Source: Fusibacter bizertensis
Lineage (GTDB): Bacteria > Bacillota > Clostridia > Peptostreptococcales > Acidaminobacteraceae
DNA: 64,000 bases
Reading direction: 5' to 3'
Assembly: GCF_029914245.1 (NCBI RefSeq)
Contig: NZ_JARYZI010000005.1
Location: forward strand, 124,001 to 188,000
Below, piece after piece: positions 53,826 to 61,753 of the stretch (positions are counted from its first letter, which is position 1; every line of letters begins with the position of its first letter). Made by a program: the position numbers and the translations under genes. The notes under the pieces are model-generated. The model saw only the letters and a program-made list of their open reading frames with translations, had not been told where the DNA came from and ran no database searches.

Positions 53826-54520
53826 TGACAACTCTTAGAATTGTATATACTAAAGAAAACTACATGAGCTTCTTAGGGCATTTAGAATTGATGAAGCTTT
53901 TTGAACGCGTGTTCCGATACAATAAATTGCCACTAAAATTTTCTGAAGGATTTAATCCTATTCCAAAGATGACGTATGCTTCACCCCTTTCAGTAGGTTA
54001 TTCAAGTAAAGCAGAAGTAATGGAAGTACAACTTGAATCTGAAGTGCCACTATCTGATATTTTAAAGTTGAATTTTCCTGATGGCATTAAAGTAGTTGAT
54101 GCAGCGTATGTTACATCTAAGAAATCACTGATGGCATCACTTACACATTCTGAATACCTTATTAAAGTAGAATTTAAGCAAAGTATACAACAGCTACCTA
54201 TTGATGAATGGATTCAAGATTTTCTGAATCAAAGTGAAGTGCTATATGAAAAAAAAGCCAAAAATGGCAATATGAGATCTCTTAATATTATCGAGTTGAT
54301 CGATTCTTTAAAGATTGTCTATAAAGGTGAACAAGAGATGATTTTAAGAGCTATCGTACAAACGGGTAGTCAAGGAAGCTTAAATCCAGAGACTCTTGTA
54401 AAAGTTATGTGCAAACACTTTGGTATACCTCAAGAAATTGATAATATCAGAGTTGAACGGTTACAATTGTTCTTCAAAAATGAAGACAAATTAACACCAC
54501 TATTTGAAATGAGCGTTTAA
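53825..54520 (+). CDS. DUF2344 protein, TIGR03936 family
   Basis: A 231-aa protein of the family that accompanies the radical SAM gene upstream. It starts with RIVYTKENYMSFLGHLELM and LPLKFSEGFNPIPKM, the conserved signature. ATG at 53825 overlaps the previous stop (TAATG) and has GGCGGTGA in front; an ATG at 53819 is less likely. In other genomes the two are sometimes fused, so they probably form one complex. Activity unknown. Confidence 0.88.
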   Translation: MTTLRIVYTKENYMSFLGHLELMKLFERVFRYNKLPLKFSEGFNPIPKMTYASPLSVGYSSKAEVMEVQLESEVPLSDILKLNFPDGIKVVDAAYVTSKKSLMASLTHSEYLIKVEFKQSIQQLPIDEWIQDFLNQSEVLYEKKAKNGNMRSLNIIELIDSLKIVYKGEQEMILRAIVQTGSQGSLNPETLVKVMCKHFGIPQEIDNIRVERLQLFFKNEDKLTPLFEMSV

Positions 54521-54522
54521 GC

Positions 54523-55932
54523 ATGAAGATTTTCACTTTAGATCGATCGCCTATCTTGTCGATTGCATCAATTTTTGATAATAAAACGAAACAGATCGAA
54601 GCACTTTTTATAGAAAATCTTTTAAAACCCAATAGAGTGGGAGATATCTTTACTGGTAAGGTTATCTCTATTTCTGATGGAATGGAGAGTGCATTTATTG
54701 ATATCGGATTGTCATCAAATTGCTTTATACAACGTGGTGAGCTATTAAGAGGTCTTGGTATTTCCCCAAATAAAGTTAAGGGACAGCCATTGTCTAAATT
54801 GGTAAAAAAAGGACAGATGGTATTGGTTCAGGTAGAGAAAGCACCATATCAAACTAAAGGTGCTCAATTAACTGCAGATGTCTCTTTACCAGGTAATTAT
54901 GTTGTTCTTATGCCTAAAATGAACGGTGTTAGGATTAGCAGAAAAATCGAAAAAACTGAGGATTTAGCAAGTTTAGAATTAAAAATGAAAAGTGCATGCA
55001 AAGGATTTGGGTTAATACTTCGAAGTGGTGCTTTAAAAGAAGGTGTAACACACGACGAAATCATCTCTGAGATCTCAAGTTTAGTTAATCAGTGGGAAAA
55101 GATTCTTCAGGCCTTTGAAATTACTTCTACAGTAAAATGTCTTTATCAAAAGAATATTTTACAGGAAGAGGTTGAAGAAATGCTAACAGAACACCCAGTT
55201 GATGTATATAGTGTAACAACTGAAGAAGATAAGAAGTGGCTATTAACAATTGGCATTTCAAAGCAACTGATCTCCTTAAAATCACCTGACACTTCATTGT
55301 TGATAGAACATGGTGTATCGCTTGATCAATTGTTATACAAAGAAAAATGGGAAACGCCTGAAGGGGTTACAGTTGTACTTAATGAACTTGAGGCCTTTAC
55401 AATTATCGATGTAAATTCAGCGAAATATGTAATGGATTCTAAGAAACGTGATAGTGTATTTAAAGTCAATGCAATTGCAGCAGCACAGATTTTACAAAAG
55501 ATTAAATTGCTCAATATTTCTGGAATTATATTAATTGATTTTATTGATATGTTACCACAAGAACAACTTTCTTTTACACAACATTTACTCAATTCAGGTT
55601 ATGATAAATCTAACCAAATTGTAATTGAGGATTTTACGTCACTGGGTATTTTACAGCTTACGAAGAAACGTGAATTACCTACGATTAAAGACTTGTTAAG
55701 CTTTGATTATGCTGAGAGAGATTTAAATTATTATCAATTGTATCAATTATATCTGGAATTGAAACGAACTGAGAAACATACAAACACGAAACAGTTAAAG
55801 ATCGAACTAGAAGATGCATTATATGTTTTTTTAAGACAAAATAATCTAATTTCTGATTTTAATTTTAAAATAGAATTGAAGCATTCGTTTAAAAATCAAA
55901 ATAAATTTAAAATACAAAGTGTAAAGCATTGA
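54523..55932 (+). CDS. rng: ribonuclease E/G family protein, divergent
   Basis: Endoribonuclease of 469 aa. An S1 domain (~35-120, GDIFTGKVISISDGMESAFI) is followed by the RNase H-like and DNase I-like parts. Catalytic metal ligands are in IIDVNSAKY (Asp296) and GIILIDFIDM (Asp339). The Zn-link Cys pair (CPxC) that joins subunits in RNase E/G should follow LTKKREL but is missing; no Cys lies after that point. NIGG is also changed to NISG. It probably processes RNA but may assemble differently. Starts 2 bp after the DUF2344 stop. Confidence 0.88.
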   Translation: MKIFTLDRSPILSIASIFDNKTKQIEALFIENLLKPNRVGDIFTGKVISISDGMESAFIDIGLSSNCFIQRGELLRGLGISPNKVKGQPLSKLVKKGQMVLVQVEKAPYQTKGAQLTADVSLPGNYVVLMPKMNGVRISRKIEKTEDLASLELKMKSACKGFGLILRSGALKEGVTHDEIISEISSLVNQWEKILQAFEITSTVKCLYQKNILQEEVEEMLTEHPVDVYSVTTEEDKKWLLTIGISKQLISLKSPDTSLLIEHGVSLDQLLYKEKWETPEGVTVVLNELEAFTIIDVNSAKYVMDSKKRDSVFKVNAIAAAQILQKIKLLNISGIILIDFIDMLPQEQLSFTQHLLNSGYDKSNQIVIEDFTSLGILQLTKKRELPTIKDLLSFDYAERDLNYYQLYQLYLELKRTEKHTNTKQLKIELEDALYVFLRQNNLISDFNFKIELKHSFKNQNKFKIQSVKH

Positions 55933-55957
55933 CTTTGTAGATGACTTATGATAATAT
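55929..55957 (+). promoter_or_regulatory. rplU promoter
   Basis: TTGACT (55929-55934, overlapping the rng stop), 17 nt, TAATAT (55952-55957). Confidence 0.7.
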
Positions 55958-55960
55958 TTA

Positions 55961-56025
55961 TCGGGTAGCCGCACGATAGTAGGTTTTAAACATACAATCT
56001 ATGTACCTACATTGGCGAGATAAGG
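55961..56025 (+). promoter_or_regulatory. L21 ribosomal protein leader
   Basis: 5' UTR of rplU with the features of the Firmicutes L21 leader: AGCC pairing with TTGGC around a central hairpin GTAGGT/ACCTAC that contains CATA/TATG. Probably bound by L21 (or a partner) for feedback control of rplU-prp-rpmA. Confidence 0.7.
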
Positions 56026-56041
56026 ATAGAGGAGGTGCGAT

Positions 56042-56350
56042 ATGTACGCAATTATTCAAACTGGTGGAAAACAATACAAAGTTCAACAGGGAGACGAGAT
56101 TTTTGTAGAAAAATTAAACGTTGAAGCTGGAGATCAAGTTGATTTTACAACTGTATTGGCTATTTCAACTGAAGACGGATTACAACTTGGCGAAGCTGTA
56201 GCTAACGCTAAAGTAACTGCTTCTGTAGTTAAAAATGGCAAGGGCCCAAAAGTGATCATCTTTAAGTACAAGTCTAAAAAAGACTATAGAAAAAAGCAAG
56301 GTCATAGACAACCATATACAAAAGTTAAAATCGAATCTATCAACTTATAA
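56042..56350 (+). CDS. rplU: 50S ribosomal protein L21
   Basis: A 102-aa 23S rRNA-binding protein. [20 protein letters not shown] at the start and [19 protein letters not shown] at the end are diagnostic. First gene of rplU-prp-rpmA, with AGGAGG before the ATG and the L21 leader upstream. Confidence 0.98.
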   Translation: MYAIIQTGGKQYKVQQGDEIFVEKLNVEAGDQVDFTTVLAISTEDGLQLGEAVANAKVTASVVKNGKGPKVIIFKYKSKKDYRKKQGHRQPYTKVKIESINL

Positions 56351-56355
56351 TTATC

Positions 56356-56697
56356 ATGATTAAAGTTGAGATTCAAAGAAATGTTGTCCATTACTGTGCT
56401 GTTAAAATCACAGGGCATGCATATTCAGATGAACCCGGAAGGGATTTAGTATGTGCTGCGGTATCAACACTTGCTCAAACACTTGCAAATGCAATTGAAG
56501 AGGTGGGTGGCATACCTGAAAAATCATTAGATTTGAAAATTTCTAGTGGACACTTTCAATTAAGATTAAAAAATGATGATTTAAGTGATGTAATAGATAT
56601 TATTTTCGGAACTTTTAGAGTCGGAATAGAAGCAATTGAACGTACTTATAAAGAGTACATTAAACTTAAGATCAAGGAGGTACAGGGGACATGTTAA
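56356..56697 (+). CDS. prp: ribosomal-processing cysteine protease Prp
   Basis: Cysteine protease of 113 aa (YsxB) that removes the N-terminal extension of L27 before ribosome assembly. Catalytic His is in [11 protein letters not shown] and catalytic Cys in [14 protein letters not shown]. It lies between rplU and rpmA as in all Firmicutes with extended L27, and overlaps rpmA by 7 bp. No clear SD; coupling with rplU likely. Confidence 0.95.
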   Translation: MIKVEIQRNVVHYCAVKITGHAYSDEPGRDLVCAAVSTLAQTLANAIEEVGGIPEKSLDLKISSGHFQLRLKNDDLSDVIDIIFGTFRVGIEAIERTYKEYIKLKIKEVQGTC

Positions 56698-56972
56698 GAA
56701 CTTTTGACTTACAATTATTTGCAAGTAAAAAAGGTGTTGGTTCTTCTAAGAATGGTCGTGATTCAGCTGCTAAAAGACTTGGCGTAAAAAGAGCTGATGG
56801 ACAACCAGTTAGCGCTGGTAGCATCTTAGTTAGACAAAGAGGCACTAAGGTTCACCCTGGAGTTAACGTCGGTATAGGTGGAGATGACACCTTATTTGCT
56901 AAAGTAGATGGCGTCGTTAAATTCGAGCGTAAAGGTAGAGATAAAAAACAAGTAAGCGTTTATGAAGCTTAA
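56691..56972 (+). CDS. rpmA: 50S ribosomal protein L27 precursor
   Basis: L27 of 93 aa, near the peptidyl-transferase centre. It begins with the propeptide [11 protein letters not shown] before [14 protein letters not shown]; Prp cleaves after the LF-A type motif to expose the functional N-terminus. AAGGAGG precedes the ATG. Strong terminator follows. Confidence 0.98.
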   Translation: MLRTFDLQLFASKKGVGSSKNGRDSAAKRLGVKRADGQPVSAGSILVRQRGTKVHPGVNVGIGGDDTLFAKVDGVVKFERKGRDKKQVSVYEA

Positions 56973-56976
56973 TCTT

Positions 56977-57006
56977 AAAGCCCATCATCTATGATGGGCT
57001 TTTTTA
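56977..57006 (+). terminator. terminator after rpmA
   Basis: AAAGCCCATCAT/ATGATGGGCTTT hairpin with 2-nt loop and T run. Confidence 0.9.
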
Positions 57007-57010
57007 TTAA

Positions 57011-57058
57011 GTCACAACTTGTTTGTGACAAAACCGGAGGGCTCGATGCCCGAGTTTT
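57011..57058 (+). repeat. structured ~50-nt element, copy 2
   Basis: Hairpin GTCACAA/TTGTGAC (57011-57029), then AAAAC/GTTTT (57030-57058) enclosing GGGC-TCGAT-GCCC. It shares GTCACAACT, TGTGACAAAA and GAGGGCTCGA with copy 1 at 7425-7474. Again it directly follows a terminator. A 12-bp palindrome AAGTTTAAACTT follows at 57064-57075. Confidence 0.6.
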
Positions 57059-57147
57059 CCCATAAGTTTAAACTTGATTTATATAATGGACTTTTTTTTC
57101 CAAAAGCATTATTATGATAAGTGAGAGCGTAAAAAAAGAGGTGTAAT

Positions 57148-58425
57148 ATGTTTGTAGATATAGCGAAAATTGTAATTAAAGCGGGCGATGGTGGAAGCGG
57201 TAGAGTAAGCTTTCGTAGAGAAAAATATGCACCAAATGGTGGTCCAGATGGAGGCGATGGTGGTCGTGGTGGCAGTGTAATTGCTGTTGTTGATGATGGC
57301 ATGAGAACTTTAATGGATTTTAGATACAAAACCAAATATATAGCTGAACCTGGTGAAGATGGTGGCAAAAAAAGAATGAGTGGTAAAGCGGCAGACGATT
57401 TAATCATCAAAGTGCCTCAAGGTACAATTATACGCGATATACAAACAGGCAAAGTTCTTGCTGACCTCAAAGACAATGGTCAAAAAGTTGTTTTGGCCAG
57501 TGCTGGTAGAGGCGGTAGAGGTAATCAACATTTTGCGACACCAACGCGTCAAGCACCTACCTTTGCAGAAAAAGGTACTTCGGGTGTTGAACGTACAATT
57601 TCACTAGAATTAAAAATGTTAGCAGATGTAGGTTTGTTGGGTTATCCAAATGTTGGAAAGTCAACTTTTTTAGCTGCAACCACACAGGCTAAACCTAAAA
57701 TTGCGAATTATCATTTTACAACGCTTCAACCAAACTTAGGTGTAGTTGAAGCAATTAAAGGCAAAAGTTTTGTAATTGCTGATATCCCAGGTCTTATTGA
57801 AGGCGCAAAAGAGGGTGTTGGTCTTGGTTTAGATTTTCTTAGACATGTTGAAAGAACGAGAGTTTTAATCCATGTTGTTGATATATCAGGTATTGAAGGA
57901 CGAGATCCTTATGAAGATTTCTGTAAGATAAATGCAGAGGTATTTGGTTATAATGAAAAACTAGCTAAACGAACTCAAGTTGTTGCTGCTAATAAGATGG
58001 ATTTGTTGTTTGATAAAGAACTTTATCATCAATTTGAAAAACAACTAACTGATGAAGGTTATGAAGTTTTTCCAATTTCAGCAGCAACAGGTGAAGGTGT
58101 AGATAAATTATTAGCTAGAGTAACGGAACTCCTTGATACTGTTGAAGTTGAAGCACTTATTGATGAATCTGATTACTTTGTAGAGACAATTGATACTTCT
58201 AATGAAAAAGACATTAAGTACTTCATGGATAACGAGACGTATTGTGTTGAAGGAGATTATATTGATAGACTTCTTTACTCAACAAATCTTGAAGATATAG
58301 AATCTCTTAGAAGATTCCAAAATGCACTTAAAATGAGTGGTGTGTTTGAACACTTAAGATCTATGGGTATAGAAGACGGTGATACTGTACGAATCTTTGA
58401 TTTAGAATTTGAATTCTACGACTAA
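57148..58425 (+). CDS. obg: GTPase Obg (CgtA)
   Basis: Essential 50S-assembly and stress GTPase, 425 aa. Glycine-rich Obg domain (~1-158, GDGGSGRVSFRREK), G domain (GYPNVGKST, DIPGLIEGA, NKMD, SAATGEG) and C-terminal OCT domain (~340-425). GAGGTG before the ATG. It opens the obg-yhbY-nadD-rsfS group. Confidence 0.97.
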   Translation: MFVDIAKIVIKAGDGGSGRVSFRREKYAPNGGPDGGDGGRGGSVIAVVDDGMRTLMDFRYKTKYIAEPGEDGGKKRMSGKAADDLIIKVPQGTIIRDIQTGKVLADLKDNGQKVVLASAGRGGRGNQHFATPTRQAPTFAEKGTSGVERTISLELKMLADVGLLGYPNVGKSTFLAATTQAKPKIANYHFTTLQPNLGVVEAIKGKSFVIADIPGLIEGAKEGVGLGLDFLRHVERTRVLIHVVDISGIEGRDPYEDFCKINAEVFGYNEKLAKRTQVVAANKMDLLFDKELYHQFEKQLTDEGYEVFPISAATGEGVDKLLARVTELLDTVEVEALIDESDYFVETIDTSNEKDIKYFMDNETYCVEGDYIDRLLYSTNLEDIESLRRFQNALKMSGVFEHLRSMGIEDGDTVRIFDLEFEFYD

Positions 58426-58450
58426 AAGGTCATAAATAATAGGAGAAAAT

Positions 58451-59017
58451 ATGTTGACAGGTAAGCAAAGAAGTTTTTTAAAAGGATTGGCTCATAATCT
58501 TAAGCCGATTACTCAAATAGGTAAAGAAGGCGTATCGGATGCTTTTTTAGATCAAATTAGTATATTACTAGATAGGCATGAACTTATCAAAATCAATGTA
58601 CTTGATAATAGTGCTGAATCTGCAGATCATGCATCTAGACAAATATGTGAAGCACTAGATGCTGAATTTGTCCAAGCAATTGGTAATAAATTGACGATAT
58701 ATAGACAATCAAGAATTGATCCAACACTTGAAATTCCTGGCGCGGATAATTCAAGAGTTAAAGTTAATCTTCAAAAAAAGAACCAAAATAAAACAAATAG
58801 AGTTGAAGTTCTCACAAAAAAAGGTGGTAAAAAATCAAAACCACTTCATGGTAAGAGATCATCAATAAAGGCGAAAAAAGAAGAAGCTGAAGCGAAAGAG
58901 AAGGCACTTGAGAAAGAAAAGGCTAAAACAACATTTAAATACTTCTCAAAGCCAGGCGCAAACACGAGTTCATATGATCGCAATACAAGAAGTCTCAAAA
59001 CAACAAAAAGAGGATAA
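58451..59017 (+). CDS. yhbY: YhbY-type RNA-binding protein with long basic tail
   Basis: CRM-domain protein that binds pre-50S rRNA. The CRM domain (~1-97) has LTGKQRSFLKGLAHNLKP and QIGKEGVSDAFLDQI. The protein is 188 aa against ~97 for most YhbY; the extra ~90 residues are Lys/Glu/Ser-rich, probably disordered and RNA-binding. AGGAG before the ATG. Position between obg and nadD is conserved. Confidence 0.92.
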   Translation: MLTGKQRSFLKGLAHNLKPITQIGKEGVSDAFLDQISILLDRHELIKINVLDNSAESADHASRQICEALDAEFVQAIGNKLTIYRQSRIDPTLEIPGADNSRVKVNLQKKNQNKTNRVEVLTKKGGKKSKPLHGKRSSIKAKKEEAEAKEKALEKEKAKTTFKYFSKPGANTSSYDRNTRSLKTTKRG

Positions 59018-59022
59018 TATAA

Positions 59023-60252
59023 ATGGATTCTGAATCTGTAGGAAGACGAATTGGCATTATGGGTGGTACATTTGACCCGATACACTTCGGTCACTTGATG
59101 TTAGCAGAACAGATAAGAACAAGCTTGCACTTAGATGAGGTGCTTTTTATACCTGTTGGTAAAGCACCTCATAAATCACTTGCAAATGCAGCTGATAAGA
59201 TGCAAAGATTTGAAATGACTCAACTTGCTATTGAAAGTAACCCTTTTTTTAAAATCTCCGACATAGAGATTAGACAAAAGGGAACAACTTATGCCATTGA
59301 TACAGTAAAAGCCATAAAAAAGACATTGCAAGATAAAGATGAACTGTTTTTTATCACTGGTGCTGATGCAATTTTACAACTAGAATCATGGAAAGAGTAT
59401 GCAGAGCTGATTCAACTTGTAAATTTTATAGGTGCAACTAGACCAGGAGTTGATCCACATGAACTTTCTGATCAAATTGAACGTTTAAAATTTCAATATG
59501 GTGCAAAAATAGAATTGTCATATGTACCTGCATTGGCAATTAGTTCAACGGATATTCGTAAAAGTGTTGAAGAAGAAAAAAGTGTAAAATATTTACTTCC
59601 AGAGAGTGTTGAAGCATATATCCAAGATAATTTCTTGTATAGACAACATCATCCTATGCTTTATAAGATGAAAGATATACTTCAAACTAAACTTTCAGCA
59701 AAACGATTCAAGCATTGTGTTGAGACTGCGCACTTATCAAGAAAATTAGCAGTACTTTATGGTGCGCAAGCTGAAAAAGCTGAATTTGCGGGTTTGTGTC
59801 ATGATTATGCTAAAGAAATTAAAAGTAAAGAGATGCTACAATTAGTGAAGCGTTATGACATCTTTGAGGATGATAGTATCCTTGCAACACCAAACTTAGC
59901 ACATGGTGAAGTCGCAGCGGCTTTGTTAAAATCAGAATATCATATTTTGGATCAAGAAATACTGGATGCAATAAAGTGGCATACTTATGGTATAAAAAAT
60001 ATGTCACTCTTATGCAAAATAGTTTATGTAGCTGATATTATTGAACCTTCTAGACATTTTAATGGTGTCGAGATTTTGCGTAAGCTTGCATATATTAGTC
60101 TTGATGAAACTATACTAACTTTTCATGGTCAATGCGAACAACTATTGTCAAGCAAGAAGTTAAAACTTCATAAAAATACTCAGGAAATGATTGATCAACT
60201 TAAGAAAGATAAAAATAATAGAATTGAGGCGAATAATGGATCAGATATTTAA
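59023..60252 (+). CDS. nadD: fused nicotinate-nucleotide adenylyltransferase (NadD) and YqeK HD hydrolase
   Basis: Bifunctional protein of 409 aa. Residues ~8-203 are NadD, which makes deamido-NAD: MGGTFDPIHFGHL (HxGH), DAILQLESW and SSTDIRKSV. Residues ~212-405 are a YqeK-like HD domain that cleaves Ap4A-type dinucleotides: KHCVETAHLSRKL, LCHDYAKEI (His260-Asp261) and IKWHTYG. In Bacillus these are two adjacent genes; here they are one frame. AAAGAGGA precedes the ATG; rsfS overlaps the end by 17 bp. Confidence 0.94.
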   Translation: MDSESVGRRIGIMGGTFDPIHFGHLMLAEQIRTSLHLDEVLFIPVGKAPHKSLANAADKMQRFEMTQLAIESNPFFKISDIEIRQKGTTYAIDTVKAIKKTLQDKDELFFITGADAILQLESWKEYAELIQLVNFIGATRPGVDPHELSDQIERLKFQYGAKIELSYVPALAISSTDIRKSVEEEKSVKYLLPESVEAYIQDNFLYRQHHPMLYKMKDILQTKLSAKRFKHCVETAHLSRKLAVLYGAQAEKAEFAGLCHDYAKEIKSKEMLQLVKRYDIFEDDSILATPNLAHGEVAAALLKSEYHILDQEILDAIKWHTYGIKNMSLLCKIVYVADIIEPSRHFNGVEILRKLAYISLDETILTFHGQCEQLLSSKKLKLHKNTQEMIDQLKKDKNNRIEANNGSDI

Positions 60253-60580
60253 TTTATCAGAAAAAATATATACTGTTCTTGATGATAAAAAAGCCCATGA
60301 AATTGTTGTGCTTTCAGTTAAAGGAATCAATCCAATCGCAGATTATTTCATTATCTGTACAGGTACATCTTCTACACATATCAACGCACTATCTGATTAT
60401 GTAGAAAAGGAAATGGCTAAAGAAGGGATAAAGATTAAGCATAAAGAAGGCAAGCAACAAGGTGGTTGGTTGCTTTTGGACTATAGAGATATTGTGGTTC
60501 ATATCTTCAACTCAGAAACGAGAGACTATTATTCTTTAGAACGTATTTGGAACGATGCAAAAAGAGTAAATTTCGCGTAA
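60236..60580 (+). CDS. rsfS: ribosomal silencing factor RsfS
   Basis: A 114-aa protein that binds L14 and blocks subunit joining under starvation. Signature: VVLSVKGINPIADYFIICTGTSSTHINALSD and GGWLLLDYRDIVVHIFNSETRDYYSLERIW. The start at 60236 follows GAGG; a longer frame from 60191 lies within the nadD gene. Last gene of the group. Confidence 0.96.
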   Translation: MDQIFNLSEKIYTVLDDKKAHEIVVLSVKGINPIADYFIICTGTSSTHINALSDYVEKEMAKEGIKIKHKEGKQQGGWLLLDYRDIVVHIFNSETRDYYSLERIWNDAKRVNFA

Positions 60581-60595
60581 AATGAATAAAATATG

Positions 60596-60624
60596 TTGAG
60601 TTTTCAGATAAATTATTATACAAT
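60596..60624 (+). promoter_or_regulatory. promoter of YheO-like regulator and ridA
   Basis: TTGAGT (60596-60601), 17 nt, TACAAT (60619-60624); start near 60631. Confidence 0.65.
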
Positions 60625-60657
60625 ATTCAACATACAAAATATTGAGAGGAGAACACT

Positions 60658-61299
60658 ATGGACAAACCTATACACCCACTACTTTTATCGATTGTCCCAA
60701 TTGCCAAAGGCGTAGCTGAAACATTCGGTTCTAACTGTGAGGTAGTAATTCACGACTTTCAGAACATTGATAATTCAATTGTTGCGATCTTTAATGGACA
60801 TGTCACTGGACGAACAGTTGATACTAAAATGACAGATTCAATTTTATCAAAAATCAATAAACACCAAGAAGGTAATGATGTTTATAATTATACGGGTAAA
60901 AGCACACTTGGTAGAGAGCTTAAATCAACAACAACTTTTTTAAAAGATGATGAAGGCAACATCGTTGGTTGCATGTGTATAAATTTTGATATCACTGATA
61001 TGTTAAGTGCAAGAAATGTTATGAATGAACTTTGCAAAGTAGATGAAAAAGAAGTAGAAGTAATTGGAGAAATCAACAAAGTAAACGATGTACTTTATGA
61101 TATAGTTGAAGGTACAATTCATAAATTTGGTCGTCCTGTAATTTATTTAACTAAAGACGAGAAAGTAAATATTGTAAAAGATCTTGAAGAAAAAGGTGTT
61201 TTCTTAATAAAAGGCGCAATTGATTATGTTGCTAATTCACTACAAGTTTCTAGATATACAATTTACAATTATTTAGACGGAATTAGAGAAGGAAAGTAG
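60658..61299 (+). CDS. YheO/DauR-like PAS and HTH transcriptional regulator
   Basis: A 213-aa regulator. The N-terminal YheO-type PAS domain (~5-120) has CEVVIHDFQNIDNSIVAIFNG and GNIVGCMCINFDIT; the C-terminal HTH is at ~165-210 (FLIKGAIDYVANSLQVSRYT). AGAGGAGA before the ATG. ridA starts 16 bp later, and pairing of such regulators with RidA or amino-acid enzymes is common, so it may sense an imine or amino-acid-derived signal (inference). Confidence 0.9.
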   Translation: MDKPIHPLLLSIVPIAKGVAETFGSNCEVVIHDFQNIDNSIVAIFNGHVTGRTVDTKMTDSILSKINKHQEGNDVYNYTGKSTLGRELKSTTTFLKDDEGNIVGCMCINFDITDMLSARNVMNELCKVDEKEVEVIGEINKVNDVLYDIVEGTIHKFGRPVIYLTKDEKVNIVKDLEEKGVFLIKGAIDYVANSLQVSRYTIYNYLDGIREGK

Positions 61300-61315
61300 A
61301 TTTTAGGAGGTAGTA

Positions 61316-61696
61316 ATGTTAAAAGTTATTTCAACTGAAAATGCACCTGCAGCTGTGGGACCATACTCACAAGCAATTGAAGCGGGACAGTTTGTTTATG
61401 TATCTGGCCAATTACCGCTGATCCCAGGAAAAGGTGAACTGGTAAAAGGAGATATAAAAGCAGCAACGAAACAATCACTTGAAAATGCAAAGGCAATTTT
61501 AGCTGAGGCGGGTTGTTCTTTCAACGACGTAGTAAAAGTTACTGTTTTATTAAACGATATCACTCAGTTTGCAGATATGAACCAAGTTTACGCTGAGTAT
61601 TTCACTGAGCATAAACCTGCAAGAGCTGCATATGAAGTAGCTAACTTACCATTATTTGCTGATGTAGAGATAGAAATGATTGCTTATAAGAAATAA
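61316..61696 (+). CDS. ridA: RidA family reactive-imine deaminase
   Basis: A 126-aa trimeric enzyme that hydrolyses 2-aminoacrylate and related imines from PLP enzymes. [23 protein letters not shown] at the N-terminus, the substrate-binding Arg in [12 protein letters not shown] and the C-terminal VEIEMIAYK are complete. AGGAGG before the ATG. Ends in a bidirectional terminator. Confidence 0.96.
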   Translation: MLKVISTENAPAAVGPYSQAIEAGQFVYVSGQLPLIPGKGELVKGDIKAATKQSLENAKAILAEAGCSFNDVVKVTVLLNDITQFADMNQVYAEYFTEHKPARAAYEVANLPLFADVEIEMIAYKK

Positions 61697-61713
61697 TACT
61701 AATTCATAATAAT

Positions 61714-61753
61714 AAGAGGATGTATAATGATAATTCATTTACATCCTCTTTTG
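61714..61753. terminator. bidirectional terminator ridA / dacF-like gene
   Basis: AAGAGGATGTA/TACATCCTCTT with 15-nt loop between convergent genes, T run on the right. Confidence 0.85.
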
